Shown here: positions 8,846 to 23,800 of the stretch, piece after piece
Layout: each line of letters starts with the position of its first letter
Position numbering within the stretch: position 1 is the first letter of the stretch
Source: Axinella damicornis
Lineage: Eukaryota > Porifera > Demospongiae > Axinellida > Axinellidae
Reading direction: 5' to 3'
NCBI GenBank assembly: GCA_963931865.1
Contig: OZ007514.1
Span: 12,847,017-12,911,016, forward strand
Length of the DNA: 64,000 nucleotides
Notes under the pieces: generated by a model
The model's input: the letters and a program-made list of their open reading frames with translations, nothing else
What the model was told of the DNA's origin: nothing
Database searches by the model: none
Translations under genes and position numbers: made by a program

Positions 8846-11800
8846 CTCCCCCTTCACCTGTCGTGGGTGTTTTTTGATTTTAATGAGATTCATCGACCCG
8901 AGGATTTTTGACTTTCATAGACCTGACCTCAAGAAAACATGCAAATTGGTGGTGTAAGGTGTACCATCAGTCAGATCTTGTTTGGGTGAAAATCCGGCTG
9001 ACATCCATCTTTGACCTCCGATTGCTGGGCTTGTGGGGGTCATGAATATTATTAATGGTATTGCCAGAGGGGTCTCTCCATGTGTGGGGGCCCCACCAAG
9101 TTTGGCCACTGAGGAGCGAATGCTGTGGGAGAGGAGCACCTACGAATGTGGTGTGCGCTGAATGCATGAAAATGTGTTGTCTTGGTGGGAAGAATTCGGT
9201 GGTTAAAGGTTAAGGATCGCTATCATGCACTGTCCCAACCGTACAATTTTGGTCCTGAAACTCAACTTGGTGGTGGAGATACAAGTGCTTTTGTCGTCAA
9301 CATTGGTTGCCAGTACAATATTACAAAAGGCCCCACAAAGATTCTGACCACACAGCCGTGATCACTGTCATTTGCTGACACCTACATGCCAAAAGTCACC
9401 GTGCTGGCGAAGTTGTGAGCGACTTCTTGTCTTCCCTTTGGTTGCCACTGCTGACTCGATCGACCGAGCATTGTCCTCACGTGACATGTGCATTAATTGG
9501 AATGAGCTGAAATACTTAGCTTGCGTTATCAGTGAGTTGCAACCAGTTGCAACGCGGCTACCAGGAGTGTGATTGCCCCTCGAAAAGAGAGACAAAAATT
9601 AATGAAACAAAGCATTATTGTAAGTAGTGCCTCCGTAAAACCTTCGGGTCGATCAATCAGCTGGAGACGATGCTATTTCAATATTATAGCATAATGAATG
9701 GGTTGAAGACCTACAGACATTACATCCAACTCCTCTGCAATTTAAAACGTATCTGCATCATGCCTTGCACGTGCCACATGTATACATGTGACACAACCAT
9801 GTGCTTTAGTATGAGTATCTATGATCTTGCTAGCGAGTTTGAGAGTGTGGAGGTGAGATAAAGATGTCTCACTGTTCAACTCCACATGTAGCTCTGCAAG
9901 CTCTGAAGGTCCCGCTTGCTTGTACCCTAGCCTCTGGATACACGAGGCTATTGTGGAGTTGTGGTATAAACAGATGTCGACTGCACCCATTGTTCAACTC
10001 CATATGTAACTGCTTGAGCTCTACAAGCCCTGGAGGCACCGCACTCATCTACTGAGCTGAGTTTCAAGGTTGTAATGTAAATCTCACACCGTCCAGTCCT
10101 CGTGGCAGGAAACCCACTAAGCATTATCAACATTCATGAGCATCACATTTAACGGTACGTATCACAGAGTCGGTAGACTCTGTATGTAGGGATACGACGT
10201 ACACGCAATATATGCTGATACAAAAGAATCTCTCCAAATCTCAGAAATGGTACACTTATAAGCCTTTATAACCACATACCGTTCATCTTCGAGTGTTTTC
10301 ATGACCAACAAGACTCTTCGCGTCGCGAAAAACCGTCGCGAAAGTACCACACCAGGTACTCGCGAAACGGGCAAATTGTTTTCCTTTCTTCTTCTTCTTT
10401 CTTTCTTCTTCAGACGGGCTAGCTCAATGTCGACTCAATCTCTCATGATGGTTTTCGCACGAAACAGCAGCATTTCACACAGAGTAGTGCACCTGCAGAG
10501 GGGTAGGAAGGTAGTAAAAAGTGGGGGGGCAAAGAATCCCGGAGGCGAAGCGTCCGTGCACGTTCCGTAGGAACGTGCCCTGCTAGGGGGGTCTGGGGGC
10601 ATGCCCCCCCCAGAAAATTTTGCAAAATTTGGTGCTCTGAGAGCGATTCTGGGGCGATTTTGAGACCAAACAACTAAATTCCTGTAAATAGATAATTTTT
10701 CTCCAGGAAAAGTGGGGGTGCAATGCACCCCCAGGGAAAAAGTGGGGGTGCACTTGCACCCCTTGCCCCCCCTGCTCCTACCCCTCTGACCTGGCCATCG
10801 CTTTTTCGCAACCTCCAAGTCTTCACCAGGCGGCTGCAGCTGCCCACTCAATAACTATGGCTTCTTTAGTCACGCCATTTTCTCGTTTGTACGCATGCGC
10901 GATCACTTAGCAACGAACGTAATTATTACTCAAGATCGCTGAATTAGAAGTGTCTTGCGCCGTTGTGTTGCGAGGACATAATTTCGTACTTCATAAACCG
11001 AGGTAAATTCTAAACTCTGTGCGTATATGTTACTACCTACTGTGTTCTGTGAGAGGGCTGAATGCCTATCTAAAGACTCAACAATATATAAATCTTGCTA
11101 TTTCTGGTATAGCTAATAATGGTCTTCAGACAGGGATTACTGCCTTAGTGTCCATCCAGAAAAGGGTTGACTTGGGTCTGATTCTTCAGCCAATGCTGGC
11201 AGTGTGAATACCGGAGTCAATATTGCCCATATACCAAAGCAAGGGCTCCTACTACTTGTGAGGACACTGACTTCTGCTCTGTGATGGCAAATTGCATGTG
11301 CTGCTGCTAAAAAAAATGACGTAAACAAGTAATAAAAAACATTTGAAAATGTAACAGGATGTAGGGATACCAGAACGGCAAAAAGTAAGGAAACAAGGTA
11401 GGGATGATCGCACAAAACAGTGAAGTATACAATCCCCCTACATATCTTTTTTCATTATACATGTATAATGGAAATAGATCTCTGTAGGGGGTTGTATACT
11501 TCACTGTTTTGTGCGATCATCCCTACCTTGTTTCCTTACTTTTTGCCGTTCTGGTATCCCTACACCTGTTACATTTTCAAATGTTTTTTATTACTTCATA
11601 TACAGATTTGGTGCACATATGCAATATGTGTTTCACTACCTAGCTATGTCATGCCTACAGGATGTGTACATATGAACTGTGGACATATTTACCTTGTGCG
11701 CGCATGAACAATTGGGGTTAAACAATGGTCTTTGTCAGTCAGTCATTGACTGTTGGGCAGTTACAGCAAATCGTGCCATTTTGGGAGATGTCTTTCCACT

Positions 11801-14800
11801 ATATATACACTGACAAACCAAATCAGTTGTTTTAGCCACAGAGTGGTTAGCCTGTTTGCAGACAAGCTGGAGGCAGAGGTTAGAAGAAGGGGTTCAGAGA
11901 CCAATTACATAAGGCAACTTGAGAGGAAGCTGGCCCAATTATCTACAAGATTTACAACCATAATCATGCAGATCTTAACCCTTTCCCCCGACTTCATATG
12001 GCGTCATGAGACTTTCAGCTTCAACATGTCACATCCGGCAATGTTCTTGGGAGATAGGCTCTGTGCCAGCAGAAAGGGCGGGGCAAGGGGAGGTGGGTGG
12101 GTGCACCTGAAGGGTGCAAACAGCATGGCCGCATCTGGGCTCAGGTTTGAACAGCCCTTGGTTGGAGCCGGGTAGGCCATCTCTCAGGTTTTAAGCGTAA
12201 ATGGGCCTAGAAAACAGTGGTCTCACCTTACAGAGCCATTCCAGTGTTGAAGGGTGATTTTTCTGCTAGAGCGAGTAACCGTCGCCCGAGCATCTTGATC
12301 GCGTACACGTTAATGAGTGGGTGTGGTCACAATCACGAATGTGGAAAGCATGGCTGTGTGCAGTTCTGTGTGAAGTTTTGAGCGTGAAAACCGATGGGAA
12401 CCTTATCTAGGGTATGTTTAAGTAGATTACAAGCTAAAAAACTGACCTCCATAATCTGTGGGTGGTAAAGGGTTAACCACTAAACAACTGTGAGGGCCAT
12501 CAAGGGCTTGAAATTTCCATGACAACCAGTTGTAGTGACCTTGCAGATGTTCCCAAGATTGTCAGTGTGATGATCTGGGCCAGTTGCCTTTGCAGGTTGT
12601 TTATGCAATTACAAATGTACCCTAACCCTTGAGTAAACCTCCAGCTTGTCTGCAACCAAGGTAACCACTCTGTGGTTAAAACAACCACTTACATGACACA
12701 TGTTCAAGTTCTCAGCTGAGGCAACAACAAATTTGATAGTGAAGTTGTTTAGAAACTGTTGCATGTTTATTCAGTCATAAATTTCTGCCTTGGCCTTGAC
12801 CTTCGAATTCACAGGTCAAATTCGTCATTGTGAAGGGTATTTATTGTGTCCTGAGTTTAAATTGGATGGGTGTTCATGGGGTCTCACTCATTTTGTGCCA
12901 ATCTCACTCATTTTGAGGTGAGGTCTCACTCAAGTGAGGCTGCCGACCTTGACAGGTCTGCCGATACGCGATAGCTGCATCCCAGCTAGCTATCTTGGTG
13001 CACGTGATACCCACGAACCGTCGCCTCTCTCAATGCTGAATGTTTCGGTTGCCACACATCTTGGTTTCAACACGGATACGTCGGTCATTTGCCAAAGAAG
13101 ATATCGAGTGTGTGCTCCATATTTGTGTGGCAGTACAATTCACTGTAGAGTGATAGCCTTGATCTGGGTGCTACTACCGTAGGCCCTCTAATTATGCGTC
13201 GCTCAAAAATAATTATTTTTGAAATGCAGCCAAACGGCGACGAACTTCGATGCATGATTAGGCTAGATACTAAAGTCAGACGAGTGTAGACAAGGCTATT
13301 GCATAGCGGTTGTGTTTGTCGGACTGTCGCATGCCTTCTCTCCTACATGGGGCGGCCGTATACCCTGGGGCACAGAATAATTAAGTGAGTTGCTGTCTCG
13401 TACCTATCAGTGATGTCCCAGCCATATCGCAACTGTGTCTTTACATCAATGTTCACAGGCAGTGATGTGACGAGCCCTCTTCGCCGTTCAACGGTATGTG
13501 TGCGCTTCGAGCTAGCCATGCTGCCGTTATAATGTAATCGCGTTATGCAAGTTAGTCCCTGGAGTGCGACGCATTATTGGAAATTATCGGTTTGAGATAT
13601 TGAATTTTGACGCAGAATTAGAAAGGACGCATAATTAGAGCACCTACGGTAGTACTGAAAAAAACTGTGAGCTTAATTTTCGCGGTCCGAGACCAACCCG
13701 CGATAACCGCAAAAATTATGCACCTCGAAAATTTGGCGCTATACGGTATTACAGTGCTAACCACTTCGCCAGCATGGTCAGTTTCGGCATGTGAGCGTCA
13801 GTGATCGATAGTGATCATGGCTGTGTGGTCAGAGTATTTGTAGGGCCTTCATGAGACTGTACTGGCAACCAACGTCGAAGAGAGCAATTGAGCAATGGTG
13901 GCCGACGGCACGACAAAAGCGCTTGTATCTCCACCACCAAGGTGAGTTTCATCACAATTATTATGCGTTTGTCTAACTGCATGATTGATTACGAGGGGCA
14001 ACCGCACTCCTGGTAGCCACGTTGCAACCGGTTGCAACTCACTGGACGCACAAGCTAGGTATTGCAGCTGGTGCGTGAGGACCGTGCTTGGTCGATCGAG
14101 TCAGCAATGGCATCCAAAAGTAAGACAAGAGCTTATTACACTGCTAACAACTTCGCCAGCACGGTGAGGTTTGGCATGTTAGCGTCAATGAATGATAGCG
14201 ATCACGGCTGTGTGGTCAGAATCTTTGTGGGGCCTTCATAAGACTGTACTGGCAACCAAACAGAACAAAGCATCAAAGTCTGCTCGGCGCCTAGCAGAAG
14301 ATCCATGTGCATCAAGAGAGACCATCACAGTGTTGACATGGTAATATCCTTGTAGTCTTGGGCCTAGGAACAAGGCTAACATGGCGATTAAGTAACAACA
14401 CCTTAACATCTGACATCAGGGCATACATCCAGTATGTACCCTTACGGTGACGTTGCGTGTACATGTACCATGACTAAGAAGTTACGCATTTCATGCGCTC
14501 GAAAAAGTACACAAACTAGATGCACTCTCAGAAAAATTAATTAGTGATGGCCTGTCACATTCGGAATTATTCCACTTCTTGACAAAGTGAAGAAACAAGA
14601 GAAATGCTATTAACCAGGCTCAGTCCCATCCCATCCCTAAATTCTACATTTTAAACTGGGATGGGACTGATCCTGGTAATGGTATTTCTCTTGTTTCTTC
14701 ACTTTTCAAGAGGTGGAATAATTCTGAATGTGACAGGCCATCACTAAATCCTTCTAAATTTGTTAAGAAAATTTTTTGCCTGTAGGAATCCATTCCTGCA

Positions 14801-17800
14801 CGCTATGGGTTTGTCTCCTAATGTTGTAAGGGTTTTACTCATATGGAAGTATGTCACCATGTTTGTTGGCTATAAGGTGGTGAGTTGGGTGCATAATAAG
14901 GGATTACAAGTTAAATCGCAGGTGACTTTGACATTGTGGCATAGTCAGCATGATGCATAATAATCCATTGTGAAGTTTTTGGAGCTTTCTCTACTACAGT
15001 ACACTAATCAGTATCTCACCAGGCCAAGTGGTTGAAACATGTTTGAAACTGTCTGATCATAGCCTCGTCCCCAGGCCTCCGCCCAGATTTTATCTCGCAG
15101 CCATGGAGATAAACTCCGGATTTTTCTCCACAGCTGCGAGATAAAATCTGGGTTAGGGTTAGGGTTAGCCCTAACCCTAACCCTAAGCTCTGCATTTAAG
15201 CAGCCATTTGTGTATACATGTACTTGCACTTTGCTATACTTGCCTGACGAAGATCCCTCAGGATCGAAACGTCGCATTGTATATTGATGAAGTTTGTGCA
15301 GACAAAGACTGCTAACTAATTTTTAGTTCACAGTAATTGGTTAAATAGGGTCAATTCCCCTTGCCTTCCAGCTGAATTCTGCAGTGTAAGGGAAAGGGAG
15401 TAACTTGGAATTTAGAAATGTATGTGTACATTGTCGTGTTGTACAGTTAAAAAAAAGTTTTAACGGAAGTTTTGTTTGCTATTTCATTTACAGAAACTCC
15501 ACTCAAACTTGACAATCTGGGGAGACTAAAGCGATGCCTTCACGATGTTTCTGCCTATTGGGTTCCACTTGCTGATCAGCTGGAAATGACCTCACAAGTT
15601 GCTAACATTCGTGGTACACTTGACAACACCATTCCCTCAGCCTTCATGAGGGACTTGCTTAACAGGTGGCTCAGTAGGGAACACCCTTCACCTACCCTCG
15701 AGGCCCTCTGTCAAGCACTGAGAAGTGATGCTGAAATTATTGGAGGAGCTGATGCGGCCAGAAAGTTGGAAGAAATGTTTCTAGGTTTGCAATAAGTATA
15801 GGTTTAGAACTGCATCCAGACACTATTCTGTTGGGTTTATCATAGCTATAGTTATGTACCCGACCCTGCCTCAGCAGAAGACCTACTGAACCTTGCATAC
15901 CATATGGCACTTAAAATTTCGCGAGTCTAAATTTTTTCGAATTACTCTTTCGAGAACATTTCGTTGAAAGCAATTCGCGAATTCACTGTCAAAACGCCAC
16001 ACCCACACAATGGGCGTGGTGTACTGCACTTCAAGACTCCCGTGCGCGACTGTCACTTCATCGGTGCGTTGTATTCTGCGACTCTCTTCCCCACTTCGAC
16101 GTTCTCAGCATTCGTTTTCAGATACTGGGCGTTCCCCTGACCTCCGCCTGATCGAACTGGCAGCTTCAGTATTGGCAGATATTGGGAGAACTCTCCATGT
16201 AAACCTGGAAGCTCACACTTCGACTACTGTCCACCCTCACTGTTGAAGTGCACAAACAGAGCCATCGAGCTAGCCGTCGCGTGCGTACGTTGGAATACTG
16301 CCCACGTACGTAGGTGCACAGCACGCGTCAAAATTTTTGTTGAAATAATTTCGCAATGACCTGTAATTCGCGAAATTGCGAAAATTTAGGCCCGCGAAAT
16401 TGTGCTATACGGTATGTAGGAGCCATGCAGAACATATCCGTAAAGGTCACACATGGAGTAATCTCAACCTATCTGGGGGACATGCATGTTCCCAGACCCC
16501 CCAACAGTACATCCAATCTACCGGTAGAAATTCATTTCCTGGAATTTCTATGAATGTAATCCTACGGTAGTGAATTTTGAATCTATTTTTTTTTTGTACA
16601 GTTTTATTAGCATAAATACGGTATTGTTATATGGCAGCTGCATGGCTGTTGACTACAATAGGTATAAGCACAGGAACCACGCCCACTCTTAGGGTCTTGT
16701 ATGGTACATGCATGTGATTTATTTTCTTTTCTTTTGAGGCACATTTGCACCAGGTATTGATTGTGCTTGATGGTTGGGATGAATTTCCACCAGGACTTGA
16801 TGGGAACTCTATCATCAAAAGGCTCATTTGTGGCCCTTCACATCTCAACATGCAGTTCAGTGCACTGATCATTACCTCTCGACCCATACATGCATGTGAT
16901 TTAGTTTCTTTTGATGCACATTTGCAACAACGATGTGTGATGATCGCTAGAAGTTTCTTTGGTGCTGCAAACAGTGTCTACCTACCACACTTCCTAAACG
17001 TTACACTTACCATACACGAAAGGTAGTAACTAATTTTAGCAGGAAATATAGACTCACGTGAGTTACCTGGTGTGTGTACTGCTACTTTCAACTGGTAGAG
17101 GTAGTGGCACCACATCGTGTGTGAAATCCTCTTGCCTTCCAATTTTCTCCAAAGCTGAAAGACAAAATCTGTGGGGGGGGGGGAGGGAGCCAGTGTTCAG
17201 CTGCATGCTAGACCAACAGGCATTAGCTATGTAAATGTAGAAGACTGGTAGAAGAAACCTGGACTCACAGGTAGTGTTTTGTAATACTTACTTGCAGGGG
17301 TTCACAACAGCAGCCAACATCCTGGCATGAGTAGCAGCCAACACCCTGGCACAAGAAACAGCCAATACCATGGCGTGAGTAGCAGCCACTGGGATGAACA
17401 ATGCATATCAGAACATCCAGAAGAAACAAACAGAAAAATTCGCTGTTACTATGCCAACCTCCTTAGAGACAAGTATCGCTCTGTAAATCGGTCATTCCTC
17501 AGTCTCCAGTGGCCCCCTCCACCCACCCGAAAGGTCTTCAACCTTGCCATGGTCACCCAAAAGGAACTGCGGTATGGTCCCAATGAAGAGGTGGTGAAGC
17601 TTTTGCTGAGGGGAGACGTCAGTGGTGCAATTTATGGTAAAGATAAAATACGACTTGAACAAATATCAGCCAGTTTACATCCAAGCGGTCATTATAGTCG
17701 AGGTCGTAAAATCTTCCTGATCGAAGGAGCCCCTGGTGCTGGTAAGAGCACAATGGCCTGGCATATGTGTCAGATGTGGGAAAGGGGAGAACTGTTTGAA

Positions 17801-20800
17801 GAATTTGAAATTGTGCTCTTTGTCCAGCTACGAGATCCAATTATTCAGTCTGCTCAGTCTCTTGAGGACTTGTTTCCGGATGATTTGAAAATGAAAAGTG
17901 AGGTGGTGCATGCAATTCAGTATTGTGGTGGTCACCAGGTATTGATTGTGCTTGATGGTTGGGATGAATTTCCACCAGGGTTTGATGGGAACTCTATTAT
18001 CAAAAGGCTCATTTGTGACCCTTCAAGTCTCAACATGCAGTTCAGTGCACTGATCATTACCTCTCGACCCATAGCAACAGCTGAACTACAACTTCATGCC
18101 ACTTTCAGAATTGAAATTGTTGGATTCATGCCATCCGAGGTAGAAGGCTACTTCGCAGAAGCAATTGATGATCCTCACATAGAGAAGAAGCTTAAAGCCC
18201 TTCTGAAGGAGAGACCAGTCATTGAAGCTTGCTGCTACCTGCCCATGAATGCAGCGATTATAACCCATGTTTTCCTTGCTTCAAACTACACCCTCCCCAG
18301 CACCCTTCATGGAGTTTTTGTCTCAGTCATTCTCTGCTGTATCAGACGCCACTTGACAAAGCAGGCAGGGGAAAAAGGAAAGATTCCAAACCTTTCATCA
18401 TTGAACAACCTTCCTAAGGACCTCAAAATGCAGTTAAAACATATCTGCCTACTAGCGTACCGTGGTGTGCGGGAAAACAAAGTAACTTTCTCAACTGCAG
18501 ACATAAGTAGTTACCATCTCCCAACTGATCTAAGCACTCTCTGTCTTATTCAAGGTGTTGAAAGCTTTGCAATTGCCGGGGAGTGCAAATCATACAACTT
18601 CCTCCATCTCTCAGTTCAGGAGCTGCTAGCAGCATTTCACATATCCAAGTATCCACCAGCAGAACAAGTGAAGATATTCAACGAACTCTTTGAAAAGCCT
18701 CGTTTTTCAGCCGTGTTCCAGTTCTATGCAGCATTCACCAAACTCCAGAGTGAAGGAATGGAAGACGTTGTGACCAGGATTGTACAGAGGAAAAGTACAC
18801 TTCTCCTGTTATCGCTCCTACGCTGTCTATATGAAGCACGAGATCCATCACTATGCAAGTTCGTTGCTGCACAGCTGAATGGGGAATTGAATCTCTCCAA
18901 GGAATCTGTTAGTCCCTTGGACTTTCTGTCCATCGGTTACTTCCTAAATAGTGTGTGTCAGACCACCAGTGGGGAATTCAATGTGCTCCTCTGCAATTGC
19001 CGTCTTAATGGCTACAGTATCAGTCTGCTGTGCAAGGAGTTGTCCAGGTGCAGTGGTACACCAGCAGTGGGTGCAGGAGTGGAAGGACATCTTCATATAA
19101 AGTACGTTCCATGCAGATATGATGATCTGTCAGTAAATCCAAGTTCCATATTTCCTGGGTAACTACTGGGTGTGGCATGCAGAGGGAGGACAAGTCTGCT
19201 TATGCTGAGTTTGCTGGAAGTGTATACACTGTCAGCAATTACATCTGCTGCTTAAAGCAATACCAAAACTAGAGGTGCTCAGCAGAGCTTGTACCCCGTG
19301 CACTACTTTTTATTATGGCGTACTGCCGAATTTTAATACACAGCATGCACGATGAGATAGCTATAGTGCCTACCGATTATACAGCATGCATGCAGAGTAG
19401 AGTAAGATTATAAACTGGGTGTGGTCAAGTTGTAAATTAGAACAGGGCAAATTGTCGACTTTCACGCAAATTTTCTCAGCCTCTCGAGTTGATCTCTGGT
19501 CTGTGAGTTATGTAGACGCTGGTATTTTCTGAATTCTGACAATTCTATTCTGAACTAAGCAGGCCTTCACTACTCACTGCTTGGAATCCATGGACAGACG
19601 GACAGACGGACAAACCAATCACTCTATCCCTGGTGCGCGCATGCGCACCGGGTAATAATTTGCAGCTAGTGCATTGTCTATTAATAACAACCTCACTTGG
19701 CTTTGCACGTGTGAGACACTAGCAGGTCTCATAGTACACTATCAATACTGCTTTGCCATGGAATGTGCTGTACATGGCTTCCAAATATCTGACCACACCA
19801 ATTAGTGGGACTGTACTGTAAGGACTGGCTCCCTCCTGTCATAGCATTTTGTGTGTCACAATGCACAATGCATGTGTGTGCATTACTTTACAACGAAGGG
19901 GTGTGATCATATCTGACCACACCCCTTTGTAACCTCTATACGGATGTGAATTGATCCATGGGCATTTCAGGTTTATAAGTGATAGCTATATAAAACTGAT
20001 CAGTACGTTGGCCCACACAACGGGATGCCATGATTGCACTGTCACACAGCTGCCAGACAGCATGTACACTGAGACAGAATACTGAAATGGGATGAGGGAT
20101 GACGACACCTAGTTATATGCACTATCCCATTCAGTTTCACTACTTGCACTAACTCTGGAGTACTCTCTTCAACAGTCTTGGATGGAACAGGATTGGAGAC
20201 GGTGGAACTGGGTCTCTGGGTGAAGCTCTGAGGGTGAACCACAGCTTGAAAACACTGCAGTAAGTAACTGTTTGGGCTTGCGCGATCTTAGCTGGATAAA
20301 TTCTTGTACACTATCTGCTGGGGTCCAACCAGGTCAGTAGTTTTACCCTCAACATATGGCTGGGCAATACCTAATAAAGTTTGCATATCAGGATACCCAT
20401 GCTGTGTATCACAATTATAGTGTAGACATAATTTGTTGAATTAGGCCAATACATCTGGGAGTTCAACAGTACAGCAGATATTGAGTGGAGACATCAGCAC
20501 TTCTCTTGTTACTCTGAGTTGCAATTTTGATACCTGAAAAATAGTGCACATCTTTGTCTAACTTACAGTCGATGCTTGAAACAGTTATTGGTACATATAC
20601 ATCTTATAGTGGTTATGTGCTGGTTTTTCACACATCTGTTGGTGTGTCACAAGGGATCTATCAGACATCACTCCATATCCCATTTCCTGTTACTATGGTA
20701 ATATGGATGTCTTGTACCCACTAGTATACACAGGTATATAGCACTGATGGAGCGGACTCAGATCAGTAAGATTCTCATACATGTAGCCCAAGGCTGCTAC

Positions 20801-23800
20801 ATGTGACTGATACTGATGGTTGAATAGATCCTATAACTCTTTCAGGTCAGGGATCGTTATTGTTTTTGGCTGTGTAGAGGTTTTCATTCCAATAGCAACA
20901 GAAAATGCATGGAATCTTATTTGTGGTTTGTCATACTACTCTGTATAAACATTTACCACTGCAGCCTCAACAACTGTGAGGTGACTTCCACTGGCGCCAT
21001 AGCCCTGGGCAAGGGACTGCAGGAGAACACTACACTGGAAATATTGTAGTATGTTACAAACACATTGAGCTTTGCACGGAATCTAATTTGTGGTTGTCCT
21101 GAATGGAAAACCAAAGGGGAAGGCACGGAACATTACTTCACATGATACGATATATGGCACAGACGTCATGAAATGTCTATCATTCAAGCAGTAAGTCCCT
21201 CACATAGACTTTGCCTTCCCCCTTGGTTTTCCATACTGCAAACAAAAGTGTGGAATCAAGGATACGTATTAGGCCCTGCCTCTTGTCTGGAGTTTGTTTC
21301 TGTAGCTCCCCTGTAGTTGGATATAGGCTTAGCTTCTTGGAGTAAATATTGCTTATGCAGCAGTGTCACATGATGTAATCTTCCAGACCCTCCTGCTGTT
21401 TTCCATACTGCCAGTGAAGGTGGGAATGGCTTGAGAGAAATGTGTTCATCGCTGCAAGTGGTGCTAATAATTGAGATTCCTGTGTACTGTATGTATACGG
21501 GAAGTCCTCTTTACAAATTAATGTTATCAGTTTGCAGCAAGTGCATTGTCTGTTAATAACAACCTCACTTGGCTTTGCATGTGTGAGACACTAGCTGGTC
21601 TCATAGTACACTATCCATACTGCTTTGCCATGGAATGTTCTGTACATGGCTTCCAAATATCTGACCACACCCATTAGTGGGACTGTACTGTAAGGACTGG
21701 CTCCCTCCTCTCATAGCATTTTGTGTTTCACAATGCACAATGCATGTGTATGCATTACTTTGAAACGAAGGGGTGTGATCATATCTGACCACACCCCTTT
21801 GTAACTTCTATACGGATGTGAATTGATCCATGGGCATTTCAGGTTTATAAGTGATAGCTATATAAAACTGATCAGTACGTTGGCCCACACAACGGGATGC
21901 CATGATTGCACTGTCACACAGCTGCCAGACAGCATGTACACTGAGACAGAATACTGAAATGGGATGAGGGATGACGACACCTAGTTATATGCACTATCCC
22001 ATGCAGTTTCACTACTTGCACTAACTCTGGAGTACTCTCTTCAACAGTCTTTTGAGGAACAGGATTGGAGATGGTGGAGCCAAATCTGTGGGTGAAGCTC
22101 TGAGGGTGAACCACAGCTTGAAAACACTGAAGTAAGTAACTGTTTGGGCTCACATGATCTTAGCTGAGTAAATTCTTATACACTATCTGCTGGTGTCCAA
22201 CCAAGTCAGTAGTTTTACCCTCAACGTATGGCTGGGCAATACCTAATAAAGTTTGCATATCACGATACCCATGCTGTGTATCACAATAGTGTAGACATAA
22301 TTTATTGAGTTAGGCCAATACATCTGGGAGTTCAACAGTACAGCAGATATTGAGTGGAGACATCAGCACTTCTCTTGTTACTCTGAGTCGCAGTTTTGAT
22401 ACCTGAAAAATAGTGCACATCTTTGTCTAACTTACAGTCGATGCTTGAAACAGTTCTTGGTACATATACTTCCTATGGTGGTTTTTCACACATCTGTTGG
22501 TATGTCACCAGGGATCTATGAGACATCACTCCATATCCCATTTCCTGTTACTAAGGTAATATGGATGTCTTGTACCCACTAGTATACACAGGTATATAGC
22601 ACTGATGGAGCGGACTCAGATCAGTAAGATTCTGATACATGTAACCCAAGGCTGCTACAAGTGACTGATACTGATGGTTGAATAGATCCTATAACTCTTT
22701 CAGGTCGGGGATTGTTATAATAATTGTTTTTGGCTGTGTAGAGGTTTTCATTCCAATAGCAACAGAAAATGCATGGAATCTTATTTGTGGTTTGTCATAC
22801 TACTCTGTATAAACATTTACCACTGCAGCCTCAACAACTGTGAGGTGACTTCCACTGGAGCCATAGCCCTGGGCAAGGGACTGCAGGAGAACACTACACT
22901 GGAAGAATTGCAGTATGTTACAAACACATTGAGCTTTGCACGGAATCTAATTTGTGGTTGTCCTGAATGGAAAACCAAAGGGGAAGGCACGGAACATTAC
23001 TTCACATGATACCATATATGGCACAGATGTCGTGAAATGTCTGTCATTCAAGCAGTAAGTCCCTCACATAGACTTTGCCTTCCCCCTTGGTTTTCCATAC
23101 TGCAAACAAAAGTGTGGAATCAAGGATACGTATAAGGCCCTGCCTCTTGTCTGGAGTTTGTCTGTTTCTGTAGCTCCCCTGTAGTTGGATATAGGCTTCT
23201 TGGAGTATATTGCTTATGCAGCAGTATCACATGATGTTATCTTCCAGACCCTCCTGCTGTTTTCCATACTGCCAGTGAAGGTGGGAATGGCTTGAGATAA
23301 TGTGTTCACGGTTGCGGTAGTTGAGATTCCTTTGTACTGTATACAGGAAGTCCTCTTTACAAACATTAATTATCTGTTTTGCAGCTGGTGAATTGTCTGT
23401 TAACAACCTCAGTTGACTATTGTCTGGTGTGAGACACTAGCAGGTCACATAGTACACTATCCATACTGCTTTGCCCTGGAATGCGCTTCCAAACATCTGA
23501 CCACACCCATTAGTGGGACTGTAGACTGGCTTCCCTCTCATAGCGTTTCACAATGCACATGTACAATGCATGCGTGTGCATTACTTTGCAACGAAGGGGT
23601 GTGATCAAATCTGACCACACCGCTTTGTAACCTCTATACGGATGTGAATTGATCCCTGGGCATTTCAGGTTTATAAGTGATAGCTATATATATAAAACCG
23701 ATCAGTACGCTAGCTCACACAATGGGATACCACGATTGCACTGTCACACAGCTGCCAGACAGCATGTACACTGAGACAGAATACTGAAATGGGACGAGGG

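Larger units (their letters stand above)
7681..15493 (+). other. Long intron of the NLR gene, filled with repeats
   Basis: About 7.8 kb with no further exon recognised. It holds a 36-base G run (8807-8842), copies of a dispersed repeat (8395-8565, 9241-9580, 13740-14265), and MITEs at 10496-10788, 11327-11596, 11821-12690, 13172-13654 and 14541-14747. Short telomere-like repeats lie at 15152-15186. An NRF-1-like tacgcatgcgcg sits near 10890, so an additional promoter inside the intron cannot be excluded. Confidence 0.6.
19661..21532 (+). repeat. LRR cassette unit 1 (A1+B1)
   Basis: First of four full tandem units that begin at tgcagctagtgcattgtct and contain one A and one B LRR exon plus highly similar intron sequence. 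This unit has no transposon insertion (1872 bp). Confidence 0.9.
21533..23379 (+). repeat. LRR cassette unit 2 (A2+B2)
   Basis: 1847-bp unit collinear with unit 1, differing by scattered substitutions and small indels. It serves as an empty site for the element insertions seen in units 3-5. Confidence 0.9.

Noticed and set aside
15150..15190. True telomere
   Set aside because: Fewer than six units, head to head, inside a gene intron.
16745..17026. Second NACHT gene
   Set aside because: Only 141 bp matches NACHT, with no Walker A and no splice sites; the rest of the frame is unrelated.
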